The notes under the pieces are model-generated. The model had not been told where the DNA came from, made no database searches, and saw nothing but the letters and a program-made list of their open reading frames with translations. 64,000 nt of DNA from Purshia tridentata. Lineage: Eukaryota > Streptophyta > Magnoliopsida > Rosales > Rosaceae. Every line of letters starts with the position of its first letter. Position 1 is the first letter of the stretch. Position numbers and translations under genes: made by a program. This document shows positions 1 through 17,113 of this stretch, one piece after another. The DNA lies in assembly GCA_003254885.1 (NCBI GenBank), contig QANT01002154.1:1-64000 (forward strand), written 5' to 3'.

Positions 1-317
1 TTTTTTATATTTCCAATTGCCCAAAGGCTCAACCTAAATCAACCTTAAAAAGGTTAAACCCTTTTTTTATTATTTTTTTTCCTTCATTTTTCCTTCAAGC
101 ATCTCTCTGGATCTTCCACCTCCAAACGCAGTCCAGCCTGCCGTCGTTCTCTGCCGTCGAAACCCACCAAAAACTAAGCTCAGCCTCTTCTCTTCCTCCT
201 TCCCTAGTCTCAGCTCTTTTCAAAACTCAATCTCCTCTATTTCTCCCTTGATCTCCAAAAAAGCTAAACAAAACCCAAGAATTCCAATCCCAAACCTAGA
301 AATTTCATCTAGGCAAA

Positions 318-566
318 AAGTTTGGTTCGAAATTTTTCCGAAATTTCACCGAAATATTCCGAAATTTCGGTAGTCTATTTCGAAATTTTACCATATCACC
401 ACAAATTCTCTCTTAAAATTTCCCCGAAATTTCCCCGAAATTTTACCGAAATTTCGCCGAAATTTCCCGAAATTTCCGAAATTTTACCGAAAAATGGTTG
501 AAATGATGATTTCGTATCGGAACCCTCCAAAAACGATAATTTCGGCGAAATTTCGCCGAAATTACA
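318..566. repeat. Degenerate CCGAAATTTC-rich repeat tract
   Basis: The palindromic core GAAATTTC, usually written CCGAAATTTC or CGAAATTTCGG, recurs more than ten times at irregular spacing on both strands. Similar cores are scattered through plant intergenic DNA. No reading frame here looks like protein. The rest of 1-1600 is AT-rich intergenic DNA apart from the SINE-like piece near 1470. Confidence 0.7.
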
Positions 567-1459
567 CTCCTTGGGTAACGTTATATACAAGAAATATGAG
601 CAAAAATCGCTAGTTGTTAGTGATATATAATAGGGTGACAACAACTAATAAAGACTAATATACTTTGATTTTAACAAAAATAGATGGCAATTGAACAATA
701 AGGACCATATGTCTCCTTGCCACGCCCATTCTATACTACTAACAATTAGTGGGCTTTGCTCACATTTCTTGTAGTGTTAGTTTATAAATTTAAGATCATA
801 TTTGATCGAGTTTGACATATATAGACAGCTGCATGAGCATGTTTATATTGTTATATTTGCAAAACATCTTTGAACGGAAAACAGGGACCCATTGTTAGCC
901 TTGACAAAGTATCATGCCAACCAACCACCGGACATGAATAGAAACTTGAAATTCAAAGTCGAGATCAACTTGTATAATTGTCTGTACTCTATTCTTTCTT
1001 TTCCTTAAGTGGCAGGCAAAGACCCAAAAGGGCCAAAACCAATAAAATTACATCAAATTATTAGACCTGAGCTTAGAAACACCCATAGAATCCTCAGCCA
1101 ATAGGCTTACAACGGGGTTAGAGAGGATCACTTGGCCACCAAATTATTCAAGTATTGCTTATATATAACCTCCCTTTCGAGTTCCTACTTTCTTGTGATA
1201 ATAATCATAATATTCGCCTTCCTAATATCATGTAGTAATCTTTCACATGACATGTACAAAGTTGCAATTTTATGACACAAATATACAAGGGCGGAGGAAT
1301 AAATACATGAATACAAGTCCAAAAAGTTAAAGAAGCTTTTTTTCATTAATTATAAACAATTATCGTGAATGAGATTTGAACTTAAGACGTTTTATGATGA
1401 ATAGAATGTTATTCGATTATTGAATTCTCCGCTTTATGGTGAGTGAGTAAACATTATTA

Positions 1460-1545
1460 ATCATTGAATTAAAGTTTATCTAGTTGGTCGAGGACAAAAA
1501 CTCTCTAGGATTCGAACTCTATCTTCTGTAATAAAAAATTAATTC
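1460..1545 (+). mobile_element. tRNA-derived SINE-like fragment
   Basis: A box A-like stretch (TATCTAGTTGGTCGA, about 1477-1491) is followed about 17 bases later by a box B-like stretch (GGATTCGAACTC) and then an A/T-rich tail. This is the internal RNA polymerase III promoter layout of tRNA-derived plant SINEs. The flanks share only a poor ATTAAT-type match, so the ends are uncertain. It resembles the better preserved element at 36077-36177. Confidence 0.45.
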
Positions 1546-1621
1546 AAATGTTCTCTTATATAATATCATTTTTTAAAAGAAAGTCCACACACTCTTCCGA
1601 AAGAAAGGTCTACACAGGATA

Positions 1622-1843
1622 TTGGGCTTGTACTCGTATTGGGCCAAGAGCCCAAGACTCAATAAAATAGTGAGCGGTGTAAATGTCAATAATAGACTCA
1701 ACTACCTGCACAGAACTCATCGCGAAAGTTCTCTCAATAATTTTCTACTCTCAACTATAAATTATTAAATTGACTTATTCGCGCCGTATTATTGTTTCCC
1801 GTATTGCCTGAAAGGCATATAGCCAATTGCGAAATTAGGGTTT
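1622..1843 (+). promoter_or_regulatory. Site II and telo-box promoter elements of the 4F5-like gene
   Basis: TTGGGCT (1622-1628) and TTGGGCC (1639-1645, within TTGGGCCAAGAGCCCAA) are site II/TCP-type motifs, and TTAGGGTTT (1835-1843) is a telo-box about 30 bases before the start codon. This combination is typical of plant housekeeping and translation-related promoters and suits a gene active in dividing cells. The role is inferred. Confidence 0.5.
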
Positions 1844-1874
1844 TCAGGTTCTCACCCTTCTTCGATTGCCAGCC

Positions 1875-2968
1875 ATGGGAGGAGGCAACGGTCAAAAGGC
1901 CAAGATGGCGCGTGAGAAGAACTTGGAGAAGCAGAAAGCCGCCGGCAAGGGTAAAATTTCATCTTTTATATTTTCAATCAGAAAATTTTTGAACTTTTTT
2001 TGTTTTTTCTTGGAGGCTCCTTTTGTGAATTATGGTGTGTGTATCATAGATCTAGTTGTTAGTCTTGTACAAGTTGATTAATTGTTTGATTTCCACAGGG
2101 AGTCAACTTGAATCAAACAAGAAAGCCATGACAATCCAGGTAATTTTTTGTGTAAATTAATGTAAATTACTTTAACTGGTTGTGCTTGACATGTTCCATG
2201 CTTAATTCAAAGAACTATGTATTCAAAGAACTACGTATCTAGGCCTGTTCGGTGTTAATCTTGATGGGTTTGAAATAAATTCTCTTCTGTTTCTATGTCC
2301 TAATGGAATATGATTGAAAATGGGTTATCAGGGAGTGTACAATTTAAGCCTGCAAATGCTGCTTGATTGGTTTTTAGGTCTCTTTTCGGGGCACTTGATT
2401 GTGCTAACTTCAGTTACTTTGTTGCGAACTTGAGGTCAATCGCGGTTATCATGCATAGGCTAAGATGACTTTGTATAATTTAAGAGTCAGTTTCAACCCA
2501 TGTCCAGGGGATTTTTCTTTCTGAGTTGAGAAGAGTGGGTTTCAAGTACATTTTGTTTGTTCCACCACCACCTTGCATGAGAATGTGATTTCAAGAGCAT
2601 TTTACTGTATACTATTGATTACTTGTAGCGATGAGACCTGGTTGCAGGTGCTTATAGTTACTTAATTTGTGGTGATAAGTTAATAAAATGAGGGAATTTT
2701 GAGGGCTGTGACAGTTGACAGGCAAACCAGTATAATTAATTGTGTGCTGATCTATATAAATGGACTTAATTGTTTATCTGCTGAGTAAATGCATTTGCCT
2801 CTACATCTGCTCATTATGACATTGATTATATTGTAATGTTGAATGCAGTGCAAGGTGTGTATGCAATCATTTATGTGCACCACATCAGAGGTGAAGTGCA
2901 GGGAGCATGCCGAGGCAAAGCATCCCAAGTCTGATGTTTCCGCTTGTTTCCCTCATCTCAAGAAATGA
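1875..2968 (+). CDS. Small 4F5 / zinc-finger protein (At2g23090-like), three exons
   Basis: Exons 1875-1950, 2099-2139 and 2849-2968 join in frame to a 78-residue protein; both introns have GT-AG borders. The first part (MGGGNGQKAKMAREKNLEKQ) is the lysine-rich, glycine-led 4F5/SERF-type motif. The third exon carries CKVCMQSFMC and, after 11 residues, CREHAEAKHP, giving a C2..C,H..H arrangement like the zf-met2 family; it ends HLKK. The length and layout match the Arabidopsis At2g23090 family of uncharacterised proteins. Its biochemical role is not established; nucleic-acid binding is a reasonable inference from the zinc finger and basic head. The short exon 2 (41 nt) is easily missed by gene finders. 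It lies convergent with the CK2 gene, an arrangement I recall as related to the At2g23080/At2g23090 neighbourhood. Confidence 0.9.
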
Positions 2969-4518
2969 ATGAACACGTGAGAAGAAGTCGCTGGGACAGA
3001 TTGTTAACCTTATTGCCCTCTATGTAAAAAAGCTGTCTGGAATGAATTTACCTAGAGTTCTTCTAGATCAGTAGCTACTTAATACTGGTTGTTAAGTGTT
3101 TGTCTGTGTGAGTAAGAGAGAAAGAGATGTATCTCCTTGTTGAATTGAAATGTGGTCTTAAATGATTATGAATGTTGGTGGTATTTATCTTGAAGAAGCC
3201 GGTGTTTACATGAATTCTTGGTTCCTTGTTTTCCTTTCTGGCATTTTTTAGGGGTGGGTAGGAGTTGGGAATTGAGTATGTTGAGCCAATGAGAGGTTCA
3301 CACCTAGTACAGAAAATGCCCATTTTACAGTCTTCTGAAACTCGATAGTAGCATCTTTCCCTCGTAAAGCTGTGTTCTATATGATGTGCGCCTTATGCTT
3401 CTAAGCATATATGCCCAACAGCCTATTCAGGTGAATTGTCACACTAAAAATTCAGGATTGATCTTTAATTGGTACTTAAAAGGTGGAGGGTTAGCTTTTT
3501 GCTCCAAGCTTGTGATCAGCCTCATAAGGCAATTTGATTCAAAATCTGTGTTTTTCTGTCTTTAGTTGCTCAATTTATAACAGGCACCAGCCGCACCAAG
3601 CCATTTGTTGCCGGTATCAGAAGTCTTTCTGTCATGTGGCTGTCAAGTCTCAACCATATTGTGCGGGAATTCGGTTGGTACTTGTGGTTGGCTGTAGGCG
3701 GCAGGCTGCAGGCTGCATCAGTATTCAGTAAATGGTTTCAAAATCCTTTGTATAGCGTCAATTAAATTACCCAACTAAAAAGGTAGCATATAGACAGCAG
3801 CAGCACAACAGAAATTAAAGCCCTTGACCACAATACATCATGAAAACATTGCTCAACTAGGGTCCAGTGACCAAATTTGTGAACCAAACCTGTTTAATAT
3901 GATGTGTTGGTTTGGTATACATCATTATCCTGTTAGAAATAAACATACAGATTTCGTACATATCGCAGCACTCTTGCTCAAAATAGTTAATTGATTTATA
4001 AATATTATCAAATTGCCTGGTTAAACGGATCTAATATTTGATCAAATCTATAGCATTAAGCAAAACTATGAAAAAATCCTAAATTCTCTAATAATGTGGG
4101 AAACGTCAAACTGAAATGTGAAAGGACGTTAACACTTTCTCACATTCTACATTAGGGAAAGCGTTAGAGAAAGCACCTTTTAACATATTAAATCATACCA
4201 GCTGACCTAGTACATGTTAGATATGGAGGGTATAAAACAGTGTGTGGGCGCGCGAGGGTGCCCAGTCCACATTTGCAAATATTTTCATGACAAAATCTCT
4301 TAAAACCATCAAAAGTATATTTACGGAAATCATACTTAAAATACTTAAAATCATCTATCAAACAAAGTCAGTAAATTGACGATCATACAGTAGAATCTCA
4401 TTCAACAATCTTAACTGCCAACAATTGACAAAAGGCAGCCAGAGTGATTTTTAAGTACATAATACACCCCCAAATAGCACGGACTCTAGCCTATAAATAT
4501 GAGACTTCATAATATCAG
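2969..4518. other. Convergent 3' flanks of the 4F5-like and CK2 genes
   Basis: The first few hundred bases are probably the 3' UTR of the 4F5-like gene, and the bases just before 4519 the 3' UTR of the CK2 gene. The rest is AT-rich with no coding pattern that I can support. The short open frames at 3075-3323 and 3534-3731 have no recognisable content. Confidence 0.6.
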
Positions 4519-8684
<4,166 letters not shown>

Positions 8685-8879
8685 GGCTGTGAGATTGGGA
8701 GCCGATGAGATCTGACAAGTGGGCTTGGTGGTTGTGGCAGTCTGTGTCTCGTAGGGAGGGTTTGGAAGGGAGGGAAGGGTGCGCAGGTTAGGAAGGTGCG
8801 CGACCGGCGCACGTAAGGCGAGGAGGGTGCACCCTAGCAGGAACCGCAGAAGTATTGCTGGATTACGCGCACATATCAT
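8685..8879 (-). other. Possible 65-residue N-terminal extension of the CK2 alpha subunit
   Basis: The exon 1 frame stays open upstream of the canonical Met (8684) to a Met at 8879; an in-frame TGA lies at 8915-8913. The extra 65 residues begin [20 protein letters not shown], are rich in Leu, Arg, Thr and Pro, and contain a single acidic residue. This is the composition of an organelle-targeting or membrane-directing leader. Arabidopsis has a plastid CK2 alpha with a different N-terminal extension. The context of the upstream ATG is weak (C at -3) and that of the canonical ATG better (G at -3), so this may simply be 5' UTR. Confidence 0.3.
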
Positions 8880-8915
8880 GTGCCGCGCACCCGCACCACG
8901 ACACCGTTCACGTCA

Positions 8916-9863
8916 AAACGACAACCCCAACAAACTCTGCGTTTTGGTGTCCGTTGGTTATAGTTGGTTGGTTGGTTCGGTTGGTAATTTTGCCCACTAA
9001 AATATCGCTGGAGGGGCGAAACGGAAATCTATATGAGGGAGTTGATTTGCCTGTACTGCATGGGACCTAATGTTTGAGTCAGAGCGAAGGAGTTGATAAC
9101 GTGGCAAATGGTGAGTGGCTATTCTTAGTAATATTTTTTGGCTTTTTTGTTTTGTTTTGTTTTTTTTTTTTAAATTCTGGTAGCGTATCATGTTGGAAAA
9201 ATTATTACATACAACTTATAGTATACCTCTGACATACTAGTCATGACAAGTTATAACCCGAAAGGAAGTTAGCTAGTTTAAGTTGTATCATTTTTGGATA
9301 CCTACACGAATATGACACAATCTACTAAACACGTTTAACTAGTATTAGATCAAAAAATGAATAATTTTTCTCAATTAATATGTATGATATGACACGTATA
9401 TGGTTTTGTTAGTATTGGTTAATTGGTTAATTGGTTAATATATATAATGTACGAGCTGCCCGCTCTTAGACTGGGTGCTAATCCATTCTAGCTTTCCTTT
9501 TGAAAAAAAGAAAATTGAATCTTGTCCATTAAAGTAATTTTAGAAGTATATTTTATTATAATTGAACTTTAAAGGATGAGGTGAACGATGTAACGGGTGG
9601 TGATGATGCCACACTTAACATTGTGCTCCACTTGCAACATTGTGCTCTTACCAGTAACTTCAAATCCATGTCTATGGAAAACAATTAAAAAAGTTTAATG
9701 CATATGATCTAAACGATTAGCACTATTACATATTTATATTACATCAGTGTCGATAGCTAGCATAATCTCATATTATTTCCTGTTCACAAAAAAAATAGTT
9801 TTAAGGAAATGAAAAAAATGCTTTCTGGCATCTTTTGGGGTTTGGAATATGAATCTTTCATCT
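8916..9863. other. Intergenic: CK2 promoter region and RNC1 3' flank
   Basis: The part next to the CK2 gene (to about 9000) is relatively GC-rich and should hold its promoter. The remainder is AT-rich with a poly-T tract near 9161-9171 and no coding signal. The last bases before 9864 are probably the RNC1 3' UTR. Confidence 0.5.
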
Positions 9864-12800
9864 TCAAACAGTCACAGCTTTAGGTTGGGTTTGCTCAAAA
9901 TCGAAAACCTCAAACATGAGGCGTCTTACATCTGGCTTCCCATATACAGTGTATGAGAGCCCATGAATGGCTTGTTGAACAGCAGTTGTGGCTGGATTCC
10001 TTAGTCTTCGATTGTGCTCATATGCATCCATAACGTGTTCAGAATAGATGGTAAACTGATGGAGACGCTTCTCCCTCAAATACCTCCCACAGAATTTGTT
10101 CATAAGAACACGACGATGTCTCTCCTGCAGCCACTTTCCGGGAGCATCTAAATGTTTCATAAGCAACCTTTCAGCCATCACAAGGTCCTAACCAGATAAA
10201 AATGGCACCACACAAGCGTCAGCTAATATATTCAATTTGAATGGCAAAAGAAAGATATGGATTCCTTTACACAATTGAGCCTTGAGGACATTTGCATTAA
10301 TCTAGTGGAACTTATTACCTGGATCTTTTGGCCAATGTATTCTAGTCGTTCATAACAGAATCGAGGATGCTCAAATTTGTGCTTTGATGGATGCAAAAAA
10401 GAAAGCTGCATATAAATAAGAAACAACACATCAAGATGCAGGGCCTGAACAGATCATAAATCATTAACGGATAGATATGTGTATATCAAATAGAGTTGAC
10501 TTTACTAACGTAATTTATCCACAAACTTTATCTTTTGGTGGTTCTAAACATTTGGGAACAATGATCCGCACTGTGGTACCATAGTGAACTTCGAATGTAA
10601 ACATGAGAAGATGCTAGCTAGACATGAGCATGTTGCTTTCATATTCTCTTGTTTTACTTCACTTTTTTTTCTCAGATTTATCACTGTATTGCGTTGATGT
10701 TGGTTCAAATCAAATTGCACTGTATAGGCAAGTGTACATATACAGGGTGGAGGGCAACAAGGGAACCCACCTGTAGCCCAAGTCCAAGTTCAATATTCCT
10801 CGCTTTGGTAATGTCTGGAATTCTATCAGTCATTCTTAAGGGATATCCCAATGCTCGCATGACTTGAGGTCTGCTCTCATAATCCCATATATTTCCTCTG
10901 AACCGATGCATACCTGGTGGAACACAAGCCCTGAATAGCCTTGGATGTGCGAAAAGAGCATCTTCTGGGGGCTATAGAGAGGGAAAAGATATTATTTGCA
11001 GGAGCCCCAACATTGAGATAAAAGCATGACTATTTACTTAAAGTATGGAAACCAAATTGAAGTACTGAAGACTCCAAGAGTCACTCTAATATATGACATG
11101 CATAATCTATAAAGTCACTGCCCTTCCATGATTCTAGAATTGCTGCGACGTAGTCATGCTTAAACATATGATCGCAACAGCCATTTTAGCATATGATCTT
11201 AAAAAACCTCAACTGTCAGGTTAAAACTAGCGGCCTTTAGTAAGCTTTAAATAATCTAGTCTTATATTCAGTACCCTCAGCGTTATACCAAAGTGCATGC
11301 ATAAAAACTGAATGTTTTTGATAAAATTTTCTGACCTTGAAACAATATCCCAGAGCAATGTTTGGAGTGTTTATTTCTTTTGATTTTTATGGATAAGAAA
11401 CATAAACAATGAACAGAAAACGGTAGATCTTGCCTTGTAGGCTGCAACATCTTGCCAGCTGAGTTTGTTGCCCTCAAATTCAACAGAAACAAAATCAACA
11501 TCCTCAAGTTGTCTCCGTAATTTTGGCTGGCAGTCCTCAGCTTCTGGGTCCATTCCAAATACTTCAAAAAGAACGCGATATACTTCTGGCATACCAAAAC
11601 ACAAATATATTGCCCCAAACAAAGCCCAGAATACAGACCTGAACCAAAAGACACAATAAATTTGCATCTCAAATTAATTTTCTCATCAACTATGAATATT
11701 GAAGCCACAAAAGAACCTATTCAATTGCATGATTTACAAAATTAATAAATAATAATTATGTATTGCCAAAGAAACTATGATCTGGTTCAGGAGGGTGAGG
11801 TAATTGAGCAGTACGAGATAATTTATGCTAATCGTTATCATATATAAAGAACTTACAGCCTTATTTCTTATGAAAATCAGCAAGAAAAAAGGTTGAAACT
11901 TAGGTAACAAAGATATTAAATACACCCAAAATGAATTTTGGAAAAGGACCAAACCGTTAATATGTCTTCAAGTTCTAGTTGAAAAGTTCCAATATTAACC
12001 TAAAAAATGATTTTGCTGTAACAGGTACTTAGGTAATAGAGGCAAGTATAAACTAAAAAGCATGGAGAAACTTTGTCACCAAATAAGCCAGCCCGAAATC
12101 CTACACCTACATTCTATTCCTTTGGCAAGACTCTTCATGATCTAATTGCTATATGATCTATCACCAAAATAGATGGTAACCAATACAACCTAATCATCAC
12201 ATACGCAATCAGAGTCTTATGACAAAACGAATCCTTATCATAAAGCAAGTACAATCAGTAGCCCTCCAACAAGGGTCAATTCATCAAACTCACAAGAATG
12301 AGATGAATAGCTAAAAAAATGTATGGTCATCTCTAGTGAACAAACTCCCATTTCCATGGTAAGATTGCGAGTTTCTCATTCACACTTTTTTGGTATCAAA
12401 CTAAAGTTTTGAACTTCAAAAGAAGTTCTAAGTTATATTCAACTAATGACCATACATAAGATTAGAAAGTATCCTACTCAAGAAGCTGCAATGAAAACCA
12501 ATGCTCACAAAAAGATAATTGAAACCCAATTGAAAGCAACCATTGAACTTACTTCACAGGTGGCTCTCGGTCCTTCCTCTGCAACTTATCAATATCATCA
12601 AAAGGAAATACCAGGTTCTGCAAGCTAGCAGCTTTAATCCACCTGGGCAAGTTCCTTTTCCCAATCAACCCAAACACTCTCTCTCTCATTGGACCAGGGG
12701 ACTCCCTCGGATACCTCTGCAATAAAAACTCAGCCAACCCCAACTCAAGCACATACTGCCCCAAGAACCAGAGCCTCGAATGCGCCGACCTCACGTGCCG

Positions 12801-13364
12801 GGCATTCGTCCTCTCGCAACAGGGGTGCTGAAACGCCATGTACAACAGAGTATCGAATTGCTTTGCTGGGTTATCGTCCCCGAACCTGTCCGTCGGCTCA
12901 AGTGGATACCCAAGAGCTTGCTTGGCCTCGAGCAAGTACTCCTCAATCCAAGCCTTGTCGGCATTGTTGAGCCGCGAAGAGGGTAAGCAAGAACTCAGTA
13001 AAGGAAACGACTTGAGTGATAACTGAGGGCTATTGAGGAACCTCTGCGCTAGCTTCTTGTCATCCAATGGAGGCCTGAGTATGAACCTCTTAGGTGGTAC
13101 CTTCTTCTTCGGAGAGACGGCTCTTTTACGCTCCGAGAGCTCCTTGAGGAGCCTCTGGGGGCTGTTTTTGGGGAGCTCTTGTTGTGGGTCGACGGCGACT
13201 GCAAGAACGCGTAGATTTCGCGAGGTGAAGTTGGTGAGTTTGGGGGTTTTGAGGCGAATTTGGGTTGGGAAGGGTGAGAAGGAGGATGAGAAAGAGTAAT
13301 TGTTGTAAGTGGGTGATGAGGAGGATGGGGTTGAGACGTGTATGAAGGGAGAAGAAAGTTCCAT
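9864..13364 (-). CDS. RNC1: RNC1-like RNase III-domain protein, chloroplast group II intron splicing factor
   Basis: Exons on the minus strand: 13364-12553, 11638-11434, 10971-10771, 10405-10319 and 10187-9864, giving 542 residues. The first 50 or so residues are Ser/Thr-rich and almost free of acid, as in a plastid transit peptide. Two RNase III-like domains follow. One lies in exon 1 and the start of exon 2 (NNADKAWIEEYLLEAKQALG...). The second runs from the PPEDALFAHPRLFRACVPPG segment to the C-terminus (NPATTAVQQAIHGLSYTVYG). The family is known to lack the catalytic acidic residues of RNase III and to bind plastid group II introns for splicing rather than cleave RNA. The second intron starts with GC, not GT (AAG|GCAAGA, 11434/11433), and ends in TAG. 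The first intron is phase 2 and the others phase 0. Length and order agree with the maize and Arabidopsis proteins as I recall them. Confidence 0.93.
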
Positions 13365-16300
13365 GAGTGTTGTTGTGGGTTTTGGGTTTGGAAAGTAAGG
13401 AGCAGATGAGCGCTAAAAGGTTTGAGCTTGAATTTGGTCCGGCATTAATAGAGGGGTTTTGTGTGTTAAACTTTGCAGGGTTTTGGAGGTTGGATAAGGT
13501 GGAGAAGCGTGGCACAAGTGTGTGTGAGCTTCTCTTGTTACTTGTTAGATATTTTGGTTGATGTTGCAGTCTTGCAGACATTTTGGCTAATTGTCTGTGT
13601 CGTATGGCAAATTCCAGTGTCGTCTGTACCACTCTGGACTATGGGCGATGGTGTCATTTCAAGGGTGAATTGGTTTGGATTTTGTTCAACACCGCAAACC
13701 GATCCATTTATTGGCTGATTTGATTTGAACGGTTTGAGCGACGGGGGTTTATAAATATTTGCTTCTTAACACTAAGTATACCTAGTAAAAGTGTTTGAAG
13801 TGTTTTTTGGGTGAAAGCATTTAGATATTAGATATAATCAAGAATTACTTATATATTTTTGTTAAAGACTATTTAAAGTGTTTTACTAATTTAAAAGTAT
13901 TTTTGACAATTCTAAAAATAGTGTCAAACAAATCCTTAACTGTTTAATTTTATAATTAATTGAAACGATATATAATAGGCTAAAAAGGTTTCATACATGT
14001 CCTCAAACCAAGCCTAGCACTGAGTTGATTAAGAGTATATTAAACTTTATAAAATTTTAGAAGTCTATGAAAATCTAATAAACTCTGTTAATTCTATAAA
14101 GAATTCTACGAATTGTATGTGAAGTTCATGAAAATCATTAAATATTTGATGAACTCTACAAAATTTTATATGTTTTATAAATTCTACAAAAGTTAATGAA
14201 ATTTCATATTATATACACTCTCCTAAGATCATAACCTACTTAAATTGAAGGCCCATGGAACTCTATTTGGTAGCAGCCATGACTATTGCTCAAGGCCCAT
14301 GCAAAGCAATATTCCATTTTGGGCAGTGTTTCTAGTGGCAATACCTCCATAGCTTGTTGGGAATTGTGTATGTATTATTTGGAAATTCTTTTTATTACAA
14401 TATTTAAGCTTTTTTGTTTTAGGTAATTCAATGGCCTATGGTTTTGCAGGCTTTGAAGACAGATAATAAAGACAGTAGGAACTGATTCATCACATTGGAG
14501 CTTAGTGACTCCATGGCTCATCAATTCTCTGGTGGCTCCTTGGGTGAGTCCATATGTTAACTGCATCAATGGTAGAAGATTCAACTCATTCTCTTCATCG
14601 ATCAATTATTGAGTCCAACCTCTCTCTGTTTGAAGAATTCATCTACACCCCCTCACATGTGATGGGGCAGTAGTCACTAATTATATATGGTCTTGCTAGC
14701 TCATAATTAATGGGTTGTTTCTTTTAGAGAGATGCTTCTCGATCTTCTTTTGTGGCTAAAAACTTCTGAACATTTTCAACGTACGAGCGCAGTGAATAAG
14801 AACACATGCATATGCTGCTCTGAAGTGACAGGTCCTGAACAGAAAAAAGCCCAGAAGACTGTTTTTTCTGTAAAGTACAAATCAATCCCAGTAGGGATCT
14901 TAAATGCAGTGATGCTTCTGAGGATTATTGCCTTGATTACATATGGACCTTATGTCTTATAATTGGACAGCCGGTTAACCCTAAAAAACTTACAAGTGAA
15001 TAAACAATAATATAATCAAGCTCATGAACCATATAAAAGTCTGTGAAACTCCGTATGAAATACACCCCCAATAGTTATATTGAACAATGAGCCGACAACA
15101 TATCTGTGAAGCACAGAATCACTTCTGCTAATAGTTGAAGGGAATCAAATGCTTTTCATTTCACATCGATCTAACAATAGCTAGGTTTCTTTGTTGATTT
15201 CTTTGTTGTTTTCTTTGTTGTTGAATGATTTATCAAAGACCTTTCTTTTTTCACATCTACTAATAGCTAGCTAGGTTTCTTATCATTTGAAGGAAATCAA
15301 ATGCTTTTCTCTTTCACATCTAGTAATAGGTATGTTTCCATGCTGTTGAAGAAAATCAAATGCTAGAGGCCAGAAATTGCTAGCTAAGAATGAAGACTGC
15401 CAAACAGAAGCGGGGTGCAAATGGGTACCCTGATTGATGGGCCAGCAAGACTTTATGTGCTCTGCATTATTTGATATCCGAATCCCATGAAATGATGAGG
15501 CACCAAATTGTTTCAGATCAATTAATTGAATTAATGTCTAATGATCCATCACCATGGTGAAGGGGCCCTTAATAATTTTCAAGATGTGAAAACACATTCT
15601 ATATGGAGCCCTCTGATATGTGCAGGTGCTATTATTTCAATTGAGTTATTTGGCATAATTTATTGCTTAGGAAAAGTCACTCTGTCTGCAACTGCAAAAT
15701 TTGCCAAATTCTCCAAATGGCCAATGTTATCTGTTTCTGCCTTTTTTTTATTTTATTGTCCAATAGAGAGTTATAAATTAAACAACCATTGCCTAAGTCC
15801 AATTTGGTTCAAGTTTTAGAGAGTTGAGAATGAAAAATTAATTTCATTTCATGTTTGGTAAATGTAGGGATGAGAAATAGTTTCTTAACCCATGAAAATC
15901 CGATGCACCCAAAAAAGGAAAAATGAATCCGTCCTTCCTACTTTAATTTTGTTTTTCCTCTTCTTGAGAAATCATTGATTACACTTTTTCTAGACAAATA
16001 TACCCCTCTTAAAATTTGAAAATACCAATTATAATACCTTCATTTATTACATACCTTTATTCACTGTATATATATATATATAAAATAGATGGGGGTATAA
16101 TTGAAAATTTGGACAATTTTTATTTTCTATTCTTGCACAACTAAATATGATAATGAAAATAAAAAAATAATTCTCAATTTTCTTTCCCAGCATTACCAAA
16201 CATATGAATATGAATCTTACATTCTATTTCTCCAAGAAAATGTATAAGAATTGATTTTTCAAGAAATTAATTCAGTAAACCAAACCGGCCTAAAAGTTTA

Positions 16301-17113
16301 TATTTTTAGGCAATGAAGCTTATATCCTCCTTCACCTCCAGTCTAATTTGTAAAACAAACATTACTTCGCTTGCAAACCAAGATAGAAGTGGGAATGAAG
16401 ATCGGAGGTTTCAATTCCGAACCTCCTGCAACCACTGACTCCACAAAATGTTTAAGAAAATAAAACAACTAAAGCTAATCTGTTAGGCACTTTGAATTAG
16501 AATTTTGGAGTGAAAAGCCAGATGGGTACCTTTTTGTGGATGGGAATGTTTCTTCCCACGTGGAGATTGTACAGTTAACCGCCACTTAACATGCAGCCGT
16601 CTCATCCTTTACCCAACTACATCCCTGTGCTCACACCACATATAATCTACATCTTTTATGTTTCTCTTTACCCCTCTAACAGCCAATAATATCACAAATG
16701 CCACTCAGTTAGTCAGTTCCCTTCTAACCCCCTGATTTATACTCATTGATCTCTATTTCCCTTGCCAAAGAGGAGGCCATTTTGGGTAACTCCAGCAAAT
16801 GTGATGATTACTTGTGAGGCTGAAGATGGATAATGCAGTTATTAGAGCAGTACAGTGAGAGCTTGAGTTTCAATTCCTACTCTCATTTATTATAGAATGA
16901 AGATGGTCTAGCTAGCTAGTTCAGCTTCTTATATATTGGAAGTTTGAGTAAGCAGTCAAAAAGAAACAAAAAAAGTACTGGGGATTCCGTACGTGCTTGT
17001 CAGCCTAGAGGTTCTTCACTATAGTAAACTGTAGCTCCACCTCTGTCTACTATTATTTGATTCCATATATATGATGGAGGGCTGAACATGATAAAGATTT
17101 CACAATCACTGCC
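13365..17113. other. Intergenic region between divergent RNC1 and SR1IP1-like genes
   Basis: This 3.7-kb stretch holds both upstream regions. I see no recognisable gene in it. Open frames at 14375-14605 (-), 14732-14962 (+) and 15541-15819 (+) have no family features. It contains a degenerate repeat cluster at 15135-15365 and a short TA run near 16069-16083. Two box B-like words near 16400 and 16850 (GGTTTCAATTCC, GAGTTTCAATTCC) may be worn SINE fragments. A box AAACCG-rich stretch near 13690-13735 is plain intergenic DNA. Confidence 0.5.
15135..15365 (+). repeat. Three degenerate copies of a TTGAAGGAAATCAAATGC repeat
   Basis: A unit of about TTGAAGGAAATCAAATGCTT, followed by TTTCACATCTA and TAATAGCTAGGTTTC, occurs at 15135, again at 15288, and in a truncated form at 15345. 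Stretches of TTTCTTTGTTG lie between the first two. It looks like a decayed local duplication; no function is apparent. Confidence 0.6.

Noticed and set aside
13126-13632. 168-codon minus-strand frame overlapping the RNC1 start
   Set aside because: It lies in another frame of RNC1 exon 1 and its leader, Ser/Pro/Leu-rich with no domain; the RNC1 frame has clear homology and splice support.
14375-14605. 76-codon minus-strand frame between RNC1 and SR1IP1
   Set aside because: The peptide resembles nothing I know, and no splice-linked exons could be found.
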